The notes under the pieces: generated by a model | The model's database searches: none | Told to the model about the DNA's origin: nothing | Seen by the model: the letters and a program-made list of their open reading frames with translations, nothing else | Assembly: GCA_017466455.1 (NCBI GenBank) | Contig: JAFTUD010000024.1 | Span: 1-64,000 of the forward strand | Direction of reading: 5' to 3' | DNA: 64,000 bases | DNA from: Clostridia bacterium | GTDB lineage: Bacteria; Bacillota_A; Clostridia; Oscillospirales; CAG-272 | Translations under genes and position numbers: made by a program | Part shown: in pieces, positions 36,389-45,536 of the stretch | Position numbering within the stretch: the stretch's first letter is position 1 | Layout: each line of letters begins with the position of its first letter

Positions 36389-36932
36389 ATTTTTCTCCTT
36401 TTTTATATTAGCTTTTATTTTGATCTTATTATTTGCCAAAAATTTCTTTTTTAATCTGTTTCTTAAAAAAGTTTTAGCGTTTTGTTTTTCTTTTTTACGA
36501 ATGAGCATATGTTCATATATGCGTTTTTATCGCTTTATGCGCCTGTTTTCACGGTATATTGTCGTATTTTAGCGACCTTTGTTCATTTTTTGTGTTTTTT
36601 CTTCTCTTTTTTGACCTTGCAAATGTGACAAAACGGCGACATTGTTTTTTACTGTTTTCGCATTTTTATCAATTATCGCTTTATGGCGTCCTTCGGCTCT
36701 TGCTGATTTTGTCGGTTTAATATTCGCCTCATCTATATAAAAATATTGACATCAAAGCATATTTATGATAGAATATCTATATAAAATATATAAAATAGGT
36801 GAATTTTTATTTATCAAAATATTATGAATTCACTCGCAATTTTATTTATTTTAATTTTTTTGTTTACTTTGTCAACTTCAATTTTGAGGACATTCTCGCA
36901 TTGTAGAATTGACATTAAAAAGGAGAGATTTT
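36389..36932. other. Gene-poor 0.54-kb AT-rich region
   Basis: The strand opposite the ABC gene is purine-rich here. It holds a 60-codon open frame without start codon (36569-36751, minus), whose end reads KTVKNNVAVLSHLQGQKR and may be a gene remnant. The words ATCGCTTTATG occur twice (about 36529 and 36675). The right part holds the promoter of the plus-strand ABC gene. I see no RNA gene or convincing terminator. Confidence 0.5.
36746..36774 (+). promoter_or_regulatory. Promoter of the MacB/FtsX-type ABC gene
   Basis: TTGACA (36746-36751), 17 bases, TAGAAT (36769-36774) with TGA before the -10. The leader to the ATG at 36933 is about 150 bases and AT-rich. Confidence 0.75.
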
Positions 36933-39900
36933 ATGATTGAGGCAAGAAACCTGAAAAAGGTATATGCTCCCAAGAAAGGCGTCGAGGTACATGCGCTTGA
37001 CGATGTTTCCCTGCGCCTACCTGATACCGGAATGGTTTTCATTCTCGGTAAAAGTGGAAGCGGTAAGTCCACTCTTTTAAATGTTCTTGGCGGACTTGAC
37101 ACGATTGACTCCGGTGAAATTATTATCAAGGGTCAATCAACAAAAGATTTTAAGCAGTCCGGCTTTGACAGCTACCGAAACACATATGTCGGCTTCATCT
37201 TCCAAGAGTACAACATTCTTGAGGAGTTCACGGTTGGTGCTAACATTGCGCTTGCTATTGAGCTTCAGGGAAGAAAAGCGACAAATCAAGAAATCAATGA
37301 TATCCTTGCCGAGGTTGACCTGACCGGTCTTGGCTCAAGAAAGCCAAATGAGCTTTCCGGCGGTCAAAAGCAAAGAGTTGCTATTGCCCGTGCGCTTGTT
37401 AAGAAGCCTGAAATCATCATGGCTGACGAGCCGACAGGTGCGCTTGACTCTAACACAGGTCGCCAGGTATTTGACACGCTTAAGGAGCTTTCTAAAAATA
37501 AGCTTGTTCTTATCGTTTCTCACGACAGAGAATTTTCCGAGCTTTATGCTGATAGAATTATTGAGCTTGCTGACGGTAAAATAATTTCCGATGTTGAATA
37601 CGATAAGGAAGCAACCGAAAACGCCGAGGAGCCCAACCTTTCCTATGTTGGTAAGGAAATTACCATTAAGGACGGATATGAGCTTACAAGTGAGGATATT
37701 GAGGCGATCAACGCCTATATTAAGAAAATTAAGGGTAACACCTCACTTATTATCAACGACAAGCGTCAAAACAAGATTTTTAAGACAACTGATGAATCCA
37801 AGATTGAAAACAAGCAAGGACTTTTCAAGACTATCAAGTCTAAGCTGTCAGTCAAAAACGCGTTTAAGCTTGGCTCAAGCGGTCTTAAGCATAAGAAGGT
37901 GCGTCTTGTTTTCACCATTTTGCTTTCATTCATCGCATTCTCGCTATTCGGTCTTGCGGACTCAATAGCATCGTATGATAGCATCAACACCTGCACAACA
38001 TCGCTTATTGACTCGGGCATCGACTATGCTTCATTCATTAAAGAAACAAAATACTTTTATGATGAAAGCGACCCAGATGGCTTCTACTGGCAGGATTGGG
38101 GCAATCAAGTTTCCACCGATGAAATTGCTATTCTTGAACAGCAAACAGGTCTTAAATTCTTGCCTGTGCTTGGCGGTGACGGACTTTATCTTCAATACGC
38201 AAGTGAGGTCGCTTCATCAAGCTCATCATCGGATTCAAGATACGACTGGTCAAGAGTTTATCCAAGCGAATTTTCTGGTGTATCCGTGCTTAGCCAAGAG
38301 ATAATTTCATCATTTAATTACTCGCTTACCTCAGGAAGCAAGCTTCCCGAAAATAATAATGAGATTGTTATTCCAAGCTTTATTGCGGAATACTATGTAA
38401 AAAACGGATTTCTTCAATATAATGAGGATACAAAAACCTCTGACATTATAAAAATCAACTCCATTGGCGAAATGGTTGGCAAGGAAATCACCATTCAGGT
38501 TAGCTGGAACCTGCCAACACAAAAATATAAGATTGTCGGTGTTTTGGACACAGGCTTTGACACATCTCGCTACGAGGCACTTGCCGATACAAGAAATGAA
38601 AACATCTTTAACATGGTTGTTAATGAGGAGCTTGATGCCGCAAAATCGCATTCTCTTAACGCTGTAATGTTTATAAATCAAGATTTCTTTGACGTGCTTA
38701 ACGCCATTGTTCACGAAAACCGTCAAAATGTTAAGCAAGGCAACTTTGAGCTTATGACATATAAGGATAAAAACGCCAACCTTGATGATAACAACTACTC
38801 ATCGTGGCCAAGCTCATACTACAATCTACACAAGCTTTCACAAATCAATGCTTCAAAAATTCAATGGCTTACCGACAGTCCTGTGACAACGCTTGGCAAG
38901 TACGATGTTATTCTTCCTATCTCTCAAGCAAGGGAATTTATAAACAACTATAACTATGGCTTTGACGGCGACAAGGAAAACGAATCCTTTAACCTCTTCG
39001 AAATCGAGATTAAGGATGGTATAGAGCTTGAATACGCTTCAAGATTCGGCGCTACAAACCTTGAGGGAATCCAAAATAACCTTATTCATCTTGCGGCATA
39101 TGATTATGCAATAAAAAATCTTGACAGCGCTATTGATTACATCAAAACAAAGGATACACACTTTGATGAAAACAGCTATGTGCTCTGGGATGAAGAAACA
39201 GAAACAAATGTTTTGAATACGCAAGAAATCGCATATATTTTTGCCGATTATGCAGTAAGATATGGCTGCGACCTTTATGACGCAAAGATACTGTATGATA
39301 GCATCATGGAAAAATATGGAATTTCCGACAAGGTAGTAACATATGAGCAGTACAAGAATAGAGTTATTTACTTTCCAAACGGCTCATCCTACGAGCTTTT
39401 CTACGGAATTATGAAGAGTAACTATTACGCAAACCGTTATGATATTTTCTATGCAGATCTTGCAATGGACACATTTGAGGATGCGGTTAAGGAGGCTGAA
39501 AAGGCAACCGAAAAGCCAAGATGGTATCATACCGATAATCTGTATGATTACGAAAAGGAAGAGTATTTTGATGTCCCAAACTATTACATGTGCTTCTCAG
39601 ACTACAAAAACGAGTATTACTGGGCATGTAACGGAAATGAGCAGGAATGCAGTATTTCAAGCTCGGAGATCGAACGCGCAAAGACGGCTTACGCAAATTA
39701 TGTTTTTGATGAGATCAAGAACGCAACATATAATCTTGCTATAAGATACGAGCTTTGGGGCAAGGAACAAACCCGTGACGAAAGCAAGGACGCAAGAATT
39801 GTCGGCGTTACAACCGAGACAGGAATAAAGGTTGTTGTTGCCGATGAGGTTTACGACCTTCTTGTTGACGAAATTTCAATGGGTGATTACAGCTATGTTG

Positions 39901-40454
39901 TTGCTCCTATGCCTGACGGCAGAGATGATGTCCACAATATTTCGGCATTCTCTTACGAAAATGAGCATTATGACGGAATGGCAAGATTTGCGCTCAAAAA
40001 CTCCGTAACAGAGGAGCTTGGCATGATTGATGACACACTTGAGGTCTTGGGTCAGGTATTCCTTTGGGTCGGCGTTGGATTTGCTGTATTTGCATCTCTT
40101 ATGCTTTCAAACTTCATTGCGACAAGTATTTCATACAAAAAGCAGGAAATCGGTATTCTTCGTGCTATCGGCTCACGCTCAAACGATGTATTTATGATTT
40201 TCTTTGCGGAATCATTCATTATCTCTATGATAAACTTCGTTTTGGCTCTTTTCACGACAGGAACGGTCGTATATGTAATCAACGGTGTATTCAGAGAGGA
40301 CTTAGGGCTCCTTGTCACATTCCTTACATTCGGTATAAGACAAATCGGACTCCTCCTTGGCGTATCTCTTCTCGTTGCGATAATTGCGACATTCTTCCCT
40401 GTTAAGAAGATTGCTTCAATGAAGCCGATTGATGCTATTAAAAATCGCAAATAA
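36933..40454 (+). CDS. ABC transporter, fused ATPase and FtsX-type permease with large external domain
   Basis: A 1173-residue MacB-like fusion. Residues 1-225 are the ATPase: Walker A GKSGSGKST, signature LSGGQKQR, Walker B IIMADEPTGALD. After a lysine-rich linker a first membrane helix (about 322-345) leads to an external domain of nearly 700 residues rich in Tyr, Asp and Glu, and three helices near the C-terminus (about 1045-1165) complete the FtsX part. MacB-type proteins work as mechanotransmitters or export peptides, not by alternating access. The start at 36933 has AAAGGAGAG upstream. No sensor kinase or partner gene lies nearby. Confidence 0.88.
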   Translation: MIEARNLKKVYAPKKGVEVHALDDVSLRLPDTGMVFILGKSGSGKSTLLNVLGGLDTIDSGEIIIKGQSTKDFKQSGFDSYRNTYVGFIFQEYNILEEFTVGANIALAIELQGRKATNQEINDILAEVDLTGLGSRKPNELSGGQKQRVAIARALVKKPEIIMADEPTGALDSNTGRQVFDTLKELSKNKLVLIVSHDREFSELYADRIIELADGKIISDVEYDKEATENAEEPNLSYVGKEITIKDGYELTSEDIEAINAYIKKIKGNTSLIINDKRQNKIFKTTDESKIENKQGLFKTIKSKLSVKNAFKLGSSGLKHKKVRLVFTILLSFIAFSLFGLADSIASYDSINTCTTSLIDSGIDYASFIKETKYFYDESDPDGFYWQDWGNQVSTDEIAILEQQTGLKFLPVLGGDGLYLQYASEVASSSSSSDSRYDWSRVYPSEFSGVSVLSQEIISSFNYSLTSGSKLPENNNEIVIPSFIAEYYVKNGFLQYNEDTKTSDIIKINSIGEMVGKEITIQVSWNLPTQKYKIVGVLDTGFDTSRYEALADTRNENIFNMVVNEELDAAKSHSLNAVMFINQDFFDVLNAIVHENRQNVKQGNFELMTYKDKNANLDDNNYSSWPSSYYNLHKLSQINASKIQWLTDSPVTTLGKYDVILPISQAREFINNYNYGFDGDKENESFNLFEIEIKDGIELEYASRFGATNLEGIQNNLIHLAAYDYAIKNLDSAIDYIKTKDTHFDENSYVLWDEETETNVLNTQEIAYIFADYAVRYGCDLYDAKILYDSIMEKYGISDKVVTYEQYKNRVIYFPNGSSYELFYGIMKSNYYANRYDIFYADLAMDTFEDAVKEAEKATEKPRWYHTDNLYDYEKEEYFDVPNYYMCFSDYKNEYYWACNGNEQECSISSSEIERAKTAYANYVFDEIKNATYNLAIRYELWGKEQTRDESKDARIVGVTTETGIKVVVADEVYDLLVDEISMGDYSYVVAPMPDGRDDVHNISAFSYENEHYDGMARFALKNSVTEELGMIDDTLEVLGQVFLWVGVGFAVFASLMLSNFIATSISYKKQEIGILRAIGSRSNDVFMIFFAESFIISMINFVLALFTTGTVVYVINGVFREDLGLLVTFLTFGIRQIGLLLGVSLLVAIIATFFPVKKIASMKPIDAIKNRK

Positions 40455-40461
40455 TTATTAA

Positions 40462-40490
40462 CAAAAACACCTCTTTATGAGGTGTTTTTG
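40462..40490 (+). terminator. Terminator after the MacB/FtsX-type gene
   Basis: CAAAAACACCTC, five-base loop, GAGGTGTTTTTG followed by CTTTT, seven bases past the stop codon. Confidence 0.9.
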
Positions 40491-40501
40491 CTTTTAAAAT
40501 A

Positions 40502-40530
40502 TTGATAATTTCACATTAGTATGATAAAAT
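40502..40530 (+). promoter_or_regulatory. Promoter of the rhamnosidase gene
   Basis: TTGATA (40502-40507), 17 bases, TAAAAT (40525-40530) with TGA before the -10. Confidence 0.7.
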
Positions 40531-40560
40531 ATAAGCAGTAAATATATGCGAGGTGTTTTT

Positions 40561-42570
40561 ATGGCAAAATGGATATGGTATCCCGGCAGCCTTGAGCTTT
40601 ATCACGGAATGCTTTTACACAACAGGCGCACGCACGCCAAAACATACGAAAATGGTAACAATAGCACGACAAAATCCGTGTTTTACTATCCTTCATGGCG
40701 TGTTGATGGTCCAAAAAGAAATGCTAAATTATTTAAAGAGGCTGACATTTCAGAGCCCGAAACGATTGAGTTTTATGCTAACACTACCGATGCTTGCATA
40801 AGTGTTGACGGAAAATCATATCCCGTTGGCTCGAAAATCACACTTGAGGCAGGTCATCACAATGTATGCGTTATGGGCTTTAAGTCCTCATCCTTCCCTG
40901 CCTTTTATTGCAAGGGCAAGGTGTTTGAAAGTGATAGAAGCTGGCTTGTCGCTAATGATGATGACAAGGCGCTCCGCCATGTGGGCGATAGTGACCTTTA
41001 CACAAGCCTTGATGATAACTGCGAGATATTTAAGTTTTCATACAAAAGAATTGACCCACAGGCGGTAAGGGAGCTTGACGGTGGTATTCTTTACGACTTT
41101 GGCAAGGAAGTATTCGGAAAGATAACAATTTGCGATATTCCAAGTGAGTATGGTGAGCTACTTTTATCCCTCGGTGAGTCATTTGAGGAAGCAACGGACT
41201 TCACAAACGCAAACTGCGTCATAAACGCTATGCCGAAAAACGGTAGCTTTACCTCTCTTGCCTCGGCGCTTAGGTACATATACATCCCGAATTGCAGGAG
41301 CAAGCTTAAGCTTTTTCTTGATTTTGAGTATTTACCGCTTGAGCGCAAGGGCTCATTCAGATGCAACGATGAGCTTATAAACAAGCTTTGGGATACATGC
41401 GAGTACACCCTGCTTCTCAACTCCCGTGAGGGCTTTTTTGACGGAATAAAGCGCGACAGGTGGGTTTGGAGTGGCGATGCGTATCAAAGCTTCCTTGTAA
41501 ATTACTATCTTTATGCTAACAAGGACATTGTAAAGCGCACGCTCAGAATGCTACGAGGCGGTGACCCTATAAGCAAGCATATGAACACAATATGCGATTA
41601 CACCTTCTATTGGTTTATCGGCATTTGGGAATACTACTTCCACACGGGAGATATTGATTTTATTAAAGATATTTATCCCGATATGCTTGATGTTTGGGCG
41701 TTTCTTGAAAAGCGCCTTAGCGATGACGGAATGTATGTAAGGCTTCCCGATGACTGGGTATTTATTGATTGGTCCACCTTTGATTCAAACGGTCCTATGT
41801 GTGCGGAGCAAATGCTACTTTGCAAAGCTTACGAGTCTATGGGCAAATGCGCTAACATAAATGGCGACTCAAAAATGAGTGAGCGCTGTGAAAAGCAGGT
41901 CGCTTATATGAAGGACAAAATAAACGAGCTTTATTGGGATAGCGAAAAGGGTGCGTTTATTGACGATTATGTATCGGGCAAAAGGAATGTTACAAGGCAT
42001 GCGAATATTTTTGCGTTGCTATTTGACTACACCTCTCCCTCTCGGAAGGAAAGCATTATTAAAAATGTAATTTACAACGATAATATTACCAAGATCACAA
42101 CGCCTTATTTTGAATTTTTCGAGCTTGACGCTATGTGTCAAATTGGCGACTTCAAGTATATGACTGATATGCTATACAGCTATTGGGGCGGTATGCTACA
42201 ACTTGGTGCGACTACGATCTGGGAGGAATTTGACCCTACCAAGAGTGGTATTGAGCATTATGAAATGTATGGTGGTAAATATGAGAAGAGCCTTTGCCAT
42301 GCTTGGGGGGCATCTCCTATCTATCTTCTCGGCAAGTATGCCCTCGGTGTGCGTCCTACCGATGTTGGATATAAGTCCTTTGAGGTCGTGCCTAACCTTA
42401 TGTGCTTTAAGAGCTTTGAGGGCAAGGTGCCAACGCCCACATCGGATATTTATGTTAAGATGACAGAAACGGAGATTTCCGTGCTTGCAGGAGTCGATGG
42501 CGGTGTCTTGGTGCTTGGAGATAAGCGATACACTATCGTTAAGGATAAAATGCTGACTGTTAAAATATAA
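40561..42570 (+). CDS. Glycoside hydrolase family 78-like (alpha-L-rhamnosidase)
   Basis: A 669-residue protein with N-terminal beta-sandwich modules (about 1-270) and an (alpha/alpha)6 barrel (about 275-590), then a short C-terminal beta domain. The barrel carries the family segments FFDGIKRDRWVWSGDAYQS and LGATTIWEEFDP, where the acid and base residues are expected. There is no signal peptide, so it likely cleaves imported rhamnosides in the cytoplasm. I start it at 40561 because GAGGTG precedes this ATG; an ATG at 40546 lacks a site. No transporter or regulator for rhamnose lies next to it. Confidence 0.85.
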   Translation: MAKWIWYPGSLELYHGMLLHNRRTHAKTYENGNNSTTKSVFYYPSWRVDGPKRNAKLFKEADISEPETIEFYANTTDACISVDGKSYPVGSKITLEAGHHNVCVMGFKSSSFPAFYCKGKVFESDRSWLVANDDDKALRHVGDSDLYTSLDDNCEIFKFSYKRIDPQAVRELDGGILYDFGKEVFGKITICDIPSEYGELLLSLGESFEEATDFTNANCVINAMPKNGSFTSLASALRYIYIPNCRSKLKLFLDFEYLPLERKGSFRCNDELINKLWDTCEYTLLLNSREGFFDGIKRDRWVWSGDAYQSFLVNYYLYANKDIVKRTLRMLRGGDPISKHMNTICDYTFYWFIGIWEYYFHTGDIDFIKDIYPDMLDVWAFLEKRLSDDGMYVRLPDDWVFIDWSTFDSNGPMCAEQMLLCKAYESMGKCANINGDSKMSERCEKQVAYMKDKINELYWDSEKGAFIDDYVSGKRNVTRHANIFALLFDYTSPSRKESIIKNVIYNDNITKITTPYFEFFELDAMCQIGDFKYMTDMLYSYWGGMLQLGATTIWEEFDPTKSGIEHYEMYGGKYEKSLCHAWGASPIYLLGKYALGVRPTDVGYKSFEVVPNLMCFKSFEGKVPTPTSDIYVKMTETEISVLAGVDGGVLVLGDKRYTIVKDKMLTVKI

Positions 42571-42577
42571 TCACAAC

Positions 42578-42613
42578 ACAAAAAAGAAGCCTTTTGGCTG
42601 GTTCTCATAAGGA
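42578..42613 (+). repeat. Inverted repeat, left copy (IR-L)
   Basis: About 36 bases containing GAAGCC, TTTT, GGCTGGTTCTCATAAGG. The reverse complement recurs at 43461-43496 with only one missing A and a flipped four-base loop. It starts seven bases after the rhamnosidase stop codon and includes a small hairpin AGCC-TTTT-GGCT. Confidence 0.85.
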
Positions 42614-42626
42614 TGTTTGGGTTCTT

Positions 42627-42656
42627 CGTAGGGGCGATTCACGAATCGCCCCTACG
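42627..42656. repeat. REP-like perfect palindrome
   Basis: A 13-base-pair perfect stem, CGTAGGGGCGATT, four-base loop CACG, and its complement. GC content is far above the surroundings and there is no T-run. Similar GTAGGGGCGA palindromes are known to me as dispersed elements of intestinal Clostridia; only one copy is in this window. Confidence 0.7.
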
Positions 42657-42682
42657 GACACACATAAATTTCGGCAGAGAAC

Positions 42683-42711
42683 TTGTTTTATCTGCTGATT
42701 TGTGTTATAAT
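42683..42711 (+). promoter_or_regulatory. Promoter of the S51 peptidase gene
   Basis: TTGTTT (42683-42688), 17 bases, TATAAT (42706-42711). The leader to the ATG at 42793 holds a GC-rich stretch (GGCGGGGGCTTTGCCC) that can fold. Confidence 0.65.
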
Positions 42712-42792
42712 GGAGTGTGCCGTATGGCGGGGGCTTTGCCCGATGCGTTTGTAATACAAAGGCGAAACTGGCGATAAAGGAGTGATATACCA

Positions 42793-43377
42793 ATGTCAAA
42801 AATTATATTATCATCATGCGATTTTAGAAACGGCGAATCAGCTAAATGCATATACGACAATTTGCCACATCCGGTTGGTCAATGCAAGGTGTTGTACTTC
42901 CCAAACGAAAAAGCCACAGAAGAAGCAATAAAAAGCATAAAATTCTACCAACGCCTTTCTGAATTTGGTTTTTCCCAAGAAAACATATATGTTTTCAATT
43001 ATTTTTCCCCTGCTGAATTTGATGCAAATACTCATATAGATGTTATATACATTAGCGGTGGAAATACTTTTGGAACCTTGAAAAGAATTAAAGAATCAAG
43101 AGCAGAAAAGGTGATACTTGATTGCTTGTCTCGCGGAGCAATGTATATCGGCGGTAGTGCCGGTGCACATATTGCTTCTCGCTCTATTCAACATATAGCC
43201 AAATATGATGTTAACACATATGGCTTAACGGATTTTTCTGGATTATGTTTATTTGACGGAATTTTAATATGTCATTATTCAGACTTGAGAGAACAAGACT
43301 ATATGGCTTTAATCGAGGCAGGAGAACAAAATATTATTAAGCTTCGAGATCAAGATTTTATTGTTTTTGAAATATAA
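42793..43377 (+). CDS. Peptidase family S51 (dipeptidase E-like)
   Basis: A 194-residue cytoplasmic enzyme of the class I glutamine-amidotransferase-like fold. The nucleophile elbow is GGSAGAHIA (Ser near residue 121) and the catalytic His is in ICHYSDLR (near 158). E. coli PepE cleaves Asp-X dipeptides; relatives in Firmicutes are less well defined. AAAGGAG precedes the ATG. It lies inside a roughly 0.92-kb segment bounded by inverted repeats, with its own promoter and terminator, and its base use is more AT-rich than the rhamnosidase gene beside it. This suggests it arrived separately. Confidence 0.85.
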   Translation: MSKIILSSCDFRNGESAKCIYDNLPHPVGQCKVLYFPNEKATEEAIKSIKFYQRLSEFGFSQENIYVFNYFSPAEFDANTHIDVIYISGGNTFGTLKRIKESRAEKVILDCLSRGAMYIGGSAGAHIASRSIQHIAKYDVNTYGLTDFSGLCLFDGILICHYSDLREQDYMALIEAGEQNIIKLRDQDFIVFEI

Positions 43378-43382
43378 GATAA

Positions 43383-43412
43383 CCCCGACAGACTTTTTTT
43401 AATCTGTCGGGG
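43383..43412 (+). terminator. Hairpin after the S51 peptidase gene
   Basis: CCCCGACAGA, ten-base T-rich loop, TCTGTCGGGG. The T-run is in the loop and not after the stem, so termination efficiency is uncertain. Confidence 0.65.
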
Positions 43413-43460
43413 TCAATTATTTGTTTACCGCGTAACAAATTTTATGCATATGGGGTAAAC

Positions 43461-43496
43461 TTCCTTATGAGAACCAGCCTTTTGGCTTCTTTTTGT
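43461..43496 (-). repeat. Inverted repeat, right copy (IR-R)
   Basis: Reverse complement of the element at 42578-42613. The hairpin loop is AAAA where the left copy has TTTT when read in the same direction. It directly abuts the stop codon of the CotH-family gene. Confidence 0.85.
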
Positions 43497-45523
43497 TATT
43501 TATGCTTTTTATTGTTTAAGCTTCCTTTATATGTAATTACTACAATAGCAATCAGCACCGCGCCAACTGCAAGTGACAGGACAATAGCTACTCTTTTAAT
43601 GAGTGAGGAGTCATTATGAATGCCTGGCTCGGGAATAACGCCGTTATTTGGCACTTGTGGCTCGGTTTCAAGCTCGCTTGCTATTTCGCTTTCGGTTTCC
43701 GAGTCTATTGGTGGGTTGGGCACTATTGGCGTATTTGGTCTTGGCTCTTCAACGATTGGTGGCAATGGGTTATTTAAGACTCTTATCCTTGGTGTGACAT
43801 TGCAATTCCATTGCCCTGCAAGATATTCTGTCCTTGCGTCAAGCGTTTTGCAAAGGTAGCCAAGCGCGGTATCGTTTGTATTATTTACATGGTCGGAATA
43901 TAGTGAGTAGGTTGGAAACGCATTTGCGGTATGCTGGAACCAGTGCAGGCTTCCGTCCTCGTAAAGTGGCCACTGAGTATTATCCGCCTGATTCCATCTT
44001 ATACGGTCAATTTCAGCGGAAAAGCCGATTTCTTCAATTTGCTTATCAATAAATCCGCCCGCATCAAGCATATCATAGATTTTATCATAGGCAATTTCAA
44101 ACTTTTGTGTCACAAGCGTATTAAAATCGCTGTGTCTTGTAAGCATATTCCACGGTGTGCGGTTTTTCGCCCACATATTTGTTTGATTTTCGGCATCGTT
44201 TCTATGAATATTACCGAGCGTATTATCACAGTCCCAAAGCGGACCCTTTACAATCTTGGCAGTGCTTCCGTTTTGATCTCTATCCTTATTAAAATATATA
44301 GAGGCACTTCCTGCATCGTAGTTTCTGCCAAGCTCAGCCATGATATAAGCTACGGCAAAGCTATCAAGGTCTATGTACTCGGAATAATGCTTTCCAAGGG
44401 AATTTTTGCCGTTTTCGGACGCCATAGCCTCCTCCATCTCGGCAAAGAGCCTTGCAATGTATTCAACCTGCTCCTTGGAGCATCTTTCGGGGGACTTTAT
44501 AACATACAAATTCTCTCCAAATTCGGTATTTGTCATAAAGTAGCTTTCAAAGTCACCCCTGCTTCCCTTGCTATTATTATCAAGCTCTATAAGATATCCG
44601 CCTGTGATGTCGGCAGGGTTTACGACATCGTTTACATATTTATATTCACTAATTACAGTTTCATCAATCAGTGTACCGCTTGTGACGGTGGTTGTTTCAG
44701 TGCTATATTCGGGGTTGAGCCTGTCGTTTTCCTTTTCAAGCTCGGAAATGGCAACTCTGTTCTTATTGATATTTACCTTTTCGCAAAGGGTATAAACGCC
44801 TTGATATTTTCCGTCAATAAAGACATCTACATTCACAAAGTCGCATGCGCCCATTCCCATATCCTTAGCGAGCTTATACATAATGTTATTTCTTATGTAT
44901 GACTGGTCAAGATAGTTGGCAAGTAGAAGCCATGTCTTTGCCTTGCCCATGCCCATAAGGTTTATACCTGAGCTGAACTTTATTTGAAACGGTTTTTTTG
45001 CGTAAGTATCAGTTGAGTTTCCTCTTGTTTTAACCTCGCAATATGAACCAAACACCAAGCGGTTTTGTGCATCGACAATTTCAACCGTTGTGCCCTCATC
45101 GGGAGTGTCGCCAAGTAACGAGGCAGTGCCTTTAGATGTTGTTATATGAAGTGTTGGCAAGGAATTTCCCTTATAAAACAAGACAACATCCTCAGGTGTT
45201 TTTTGGTTTTCGGTGACAAATATAACCTCATAATAAGTTACTCTTGTTTCTTTATCGGTCCTTGCGAATGAAGAAATATCTATTATGTCTCCATTTTTTA
45301 CACTTTTCCCATTCAAAGTTATATTTTTATAAATTGTTGAGCAATTAAGTTGCAATTTTGTAACATCGGTATGTGCAGGCAAAAAAATCACATCGTTTAT
45401 TGGTGAGATCTTCGTGCCGTCCTCAAGTGTTACGCTTGGTCTGATATCTGCGCCGTTTACGGTCAATGCAAAAAGCATTGTAACAGCGCAAATCATTATA
45501 AAAAGGGTTAGCCATTTTTTCAT
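43496..45523 (-). CDS. CotH kinase-family secreted protein with C-terminal membrane anchor
   Basis: A 675-residue protein: signal peptide (1-24), a beta-rich N-terminal domain, the CotH domain (about 150-470, with KTRGNSTDTYAKKPFQIKF and LLANYLDQSYIRNNIMYKLA), a Ser/Glu/Pro-rich linker and a C-terminal helix (VAIVLSLAVGAVLIAIVVI) followed by lysines. CotH of Bacillus is a spore coat protein kinase; many clostridial relatives are extracellular and of unknown role. The start at 45523 follows AGGAAAGG. It is the last gene of an operon with a CDF transporter and a ThyX-like protein. Confidence 0.9.
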   Translation of the reverse strand: MKKWLTLFIMICAVTMLFALTVNGADIRPSVTLEDGTKISPINDVIFLPAHTDVTKLQLNCSTIYKNITLNGKSVKNGDIIDISSFARTDKETRVTYYEVIFVTENQKTPEDVVLFYKGNSLPTLHITTSKGTASLLGDTPDEGTTVEIVDAQNRLVFGSYCEVKTRGNSTDTYAKKPFQIKFSSGINLMGMGKAKTWLLLANYLDQSYIRNNIMYKLAKDMGMGACDFVNVDVFIDGKYQGVYTLCEKVNINKNRVAISELEKENDRLNPEYSTETTTVTSGTLIDETVISEYKYVNDVVNPADITGGYLIELDNNSKGSRGDFESYFMTNTEFGENLYVIKSPERCSKEQVEYIARLFAEMEEAMASENGKNSLGKHYSEYIDLDSFAVAYIMAELGRNYDAGSASIYFNKDRDQNGSTAKIVKGPLWDCDNTLGNIHRNDAENQTNMWAKNRTPWNMLTRHSDFNTLVTQKFEIAYDKIYDMLDAGGFIDKQIEEIGFSAEIDRIRWNQADNTQWPLYEDGSLHWFQHTANAFPTYSLYSDHVNNTNDTALGYLCKTLDARTEYLAGQWNCNVTPRIRVLNNPLPPIVEEPRPNTPIVPNPPIDSETESEIASELETEPQVPNNGVIPEPGIHNDSSLIKRVAIVLSLAVGAVLIAIVVITYKGSLNNKKHK

Positions 45524-45536
45524 TTTATTGCCTTTC

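Noticed and set aside
36389..36508. Lysine-rich 40-residue N-terminal extension of the nucleotidyltransferase-like protein
   Set aside because: AAGGAG lies right before the ATG at 36388, and the extension reflects only purine-rich DNA.
43931..44902. A 323-codon open frame on the plus strand
   Set aside because: It lies antisense to the CotH gene, has no ribosome binding site, and its composition is what the complement of that gene would give.
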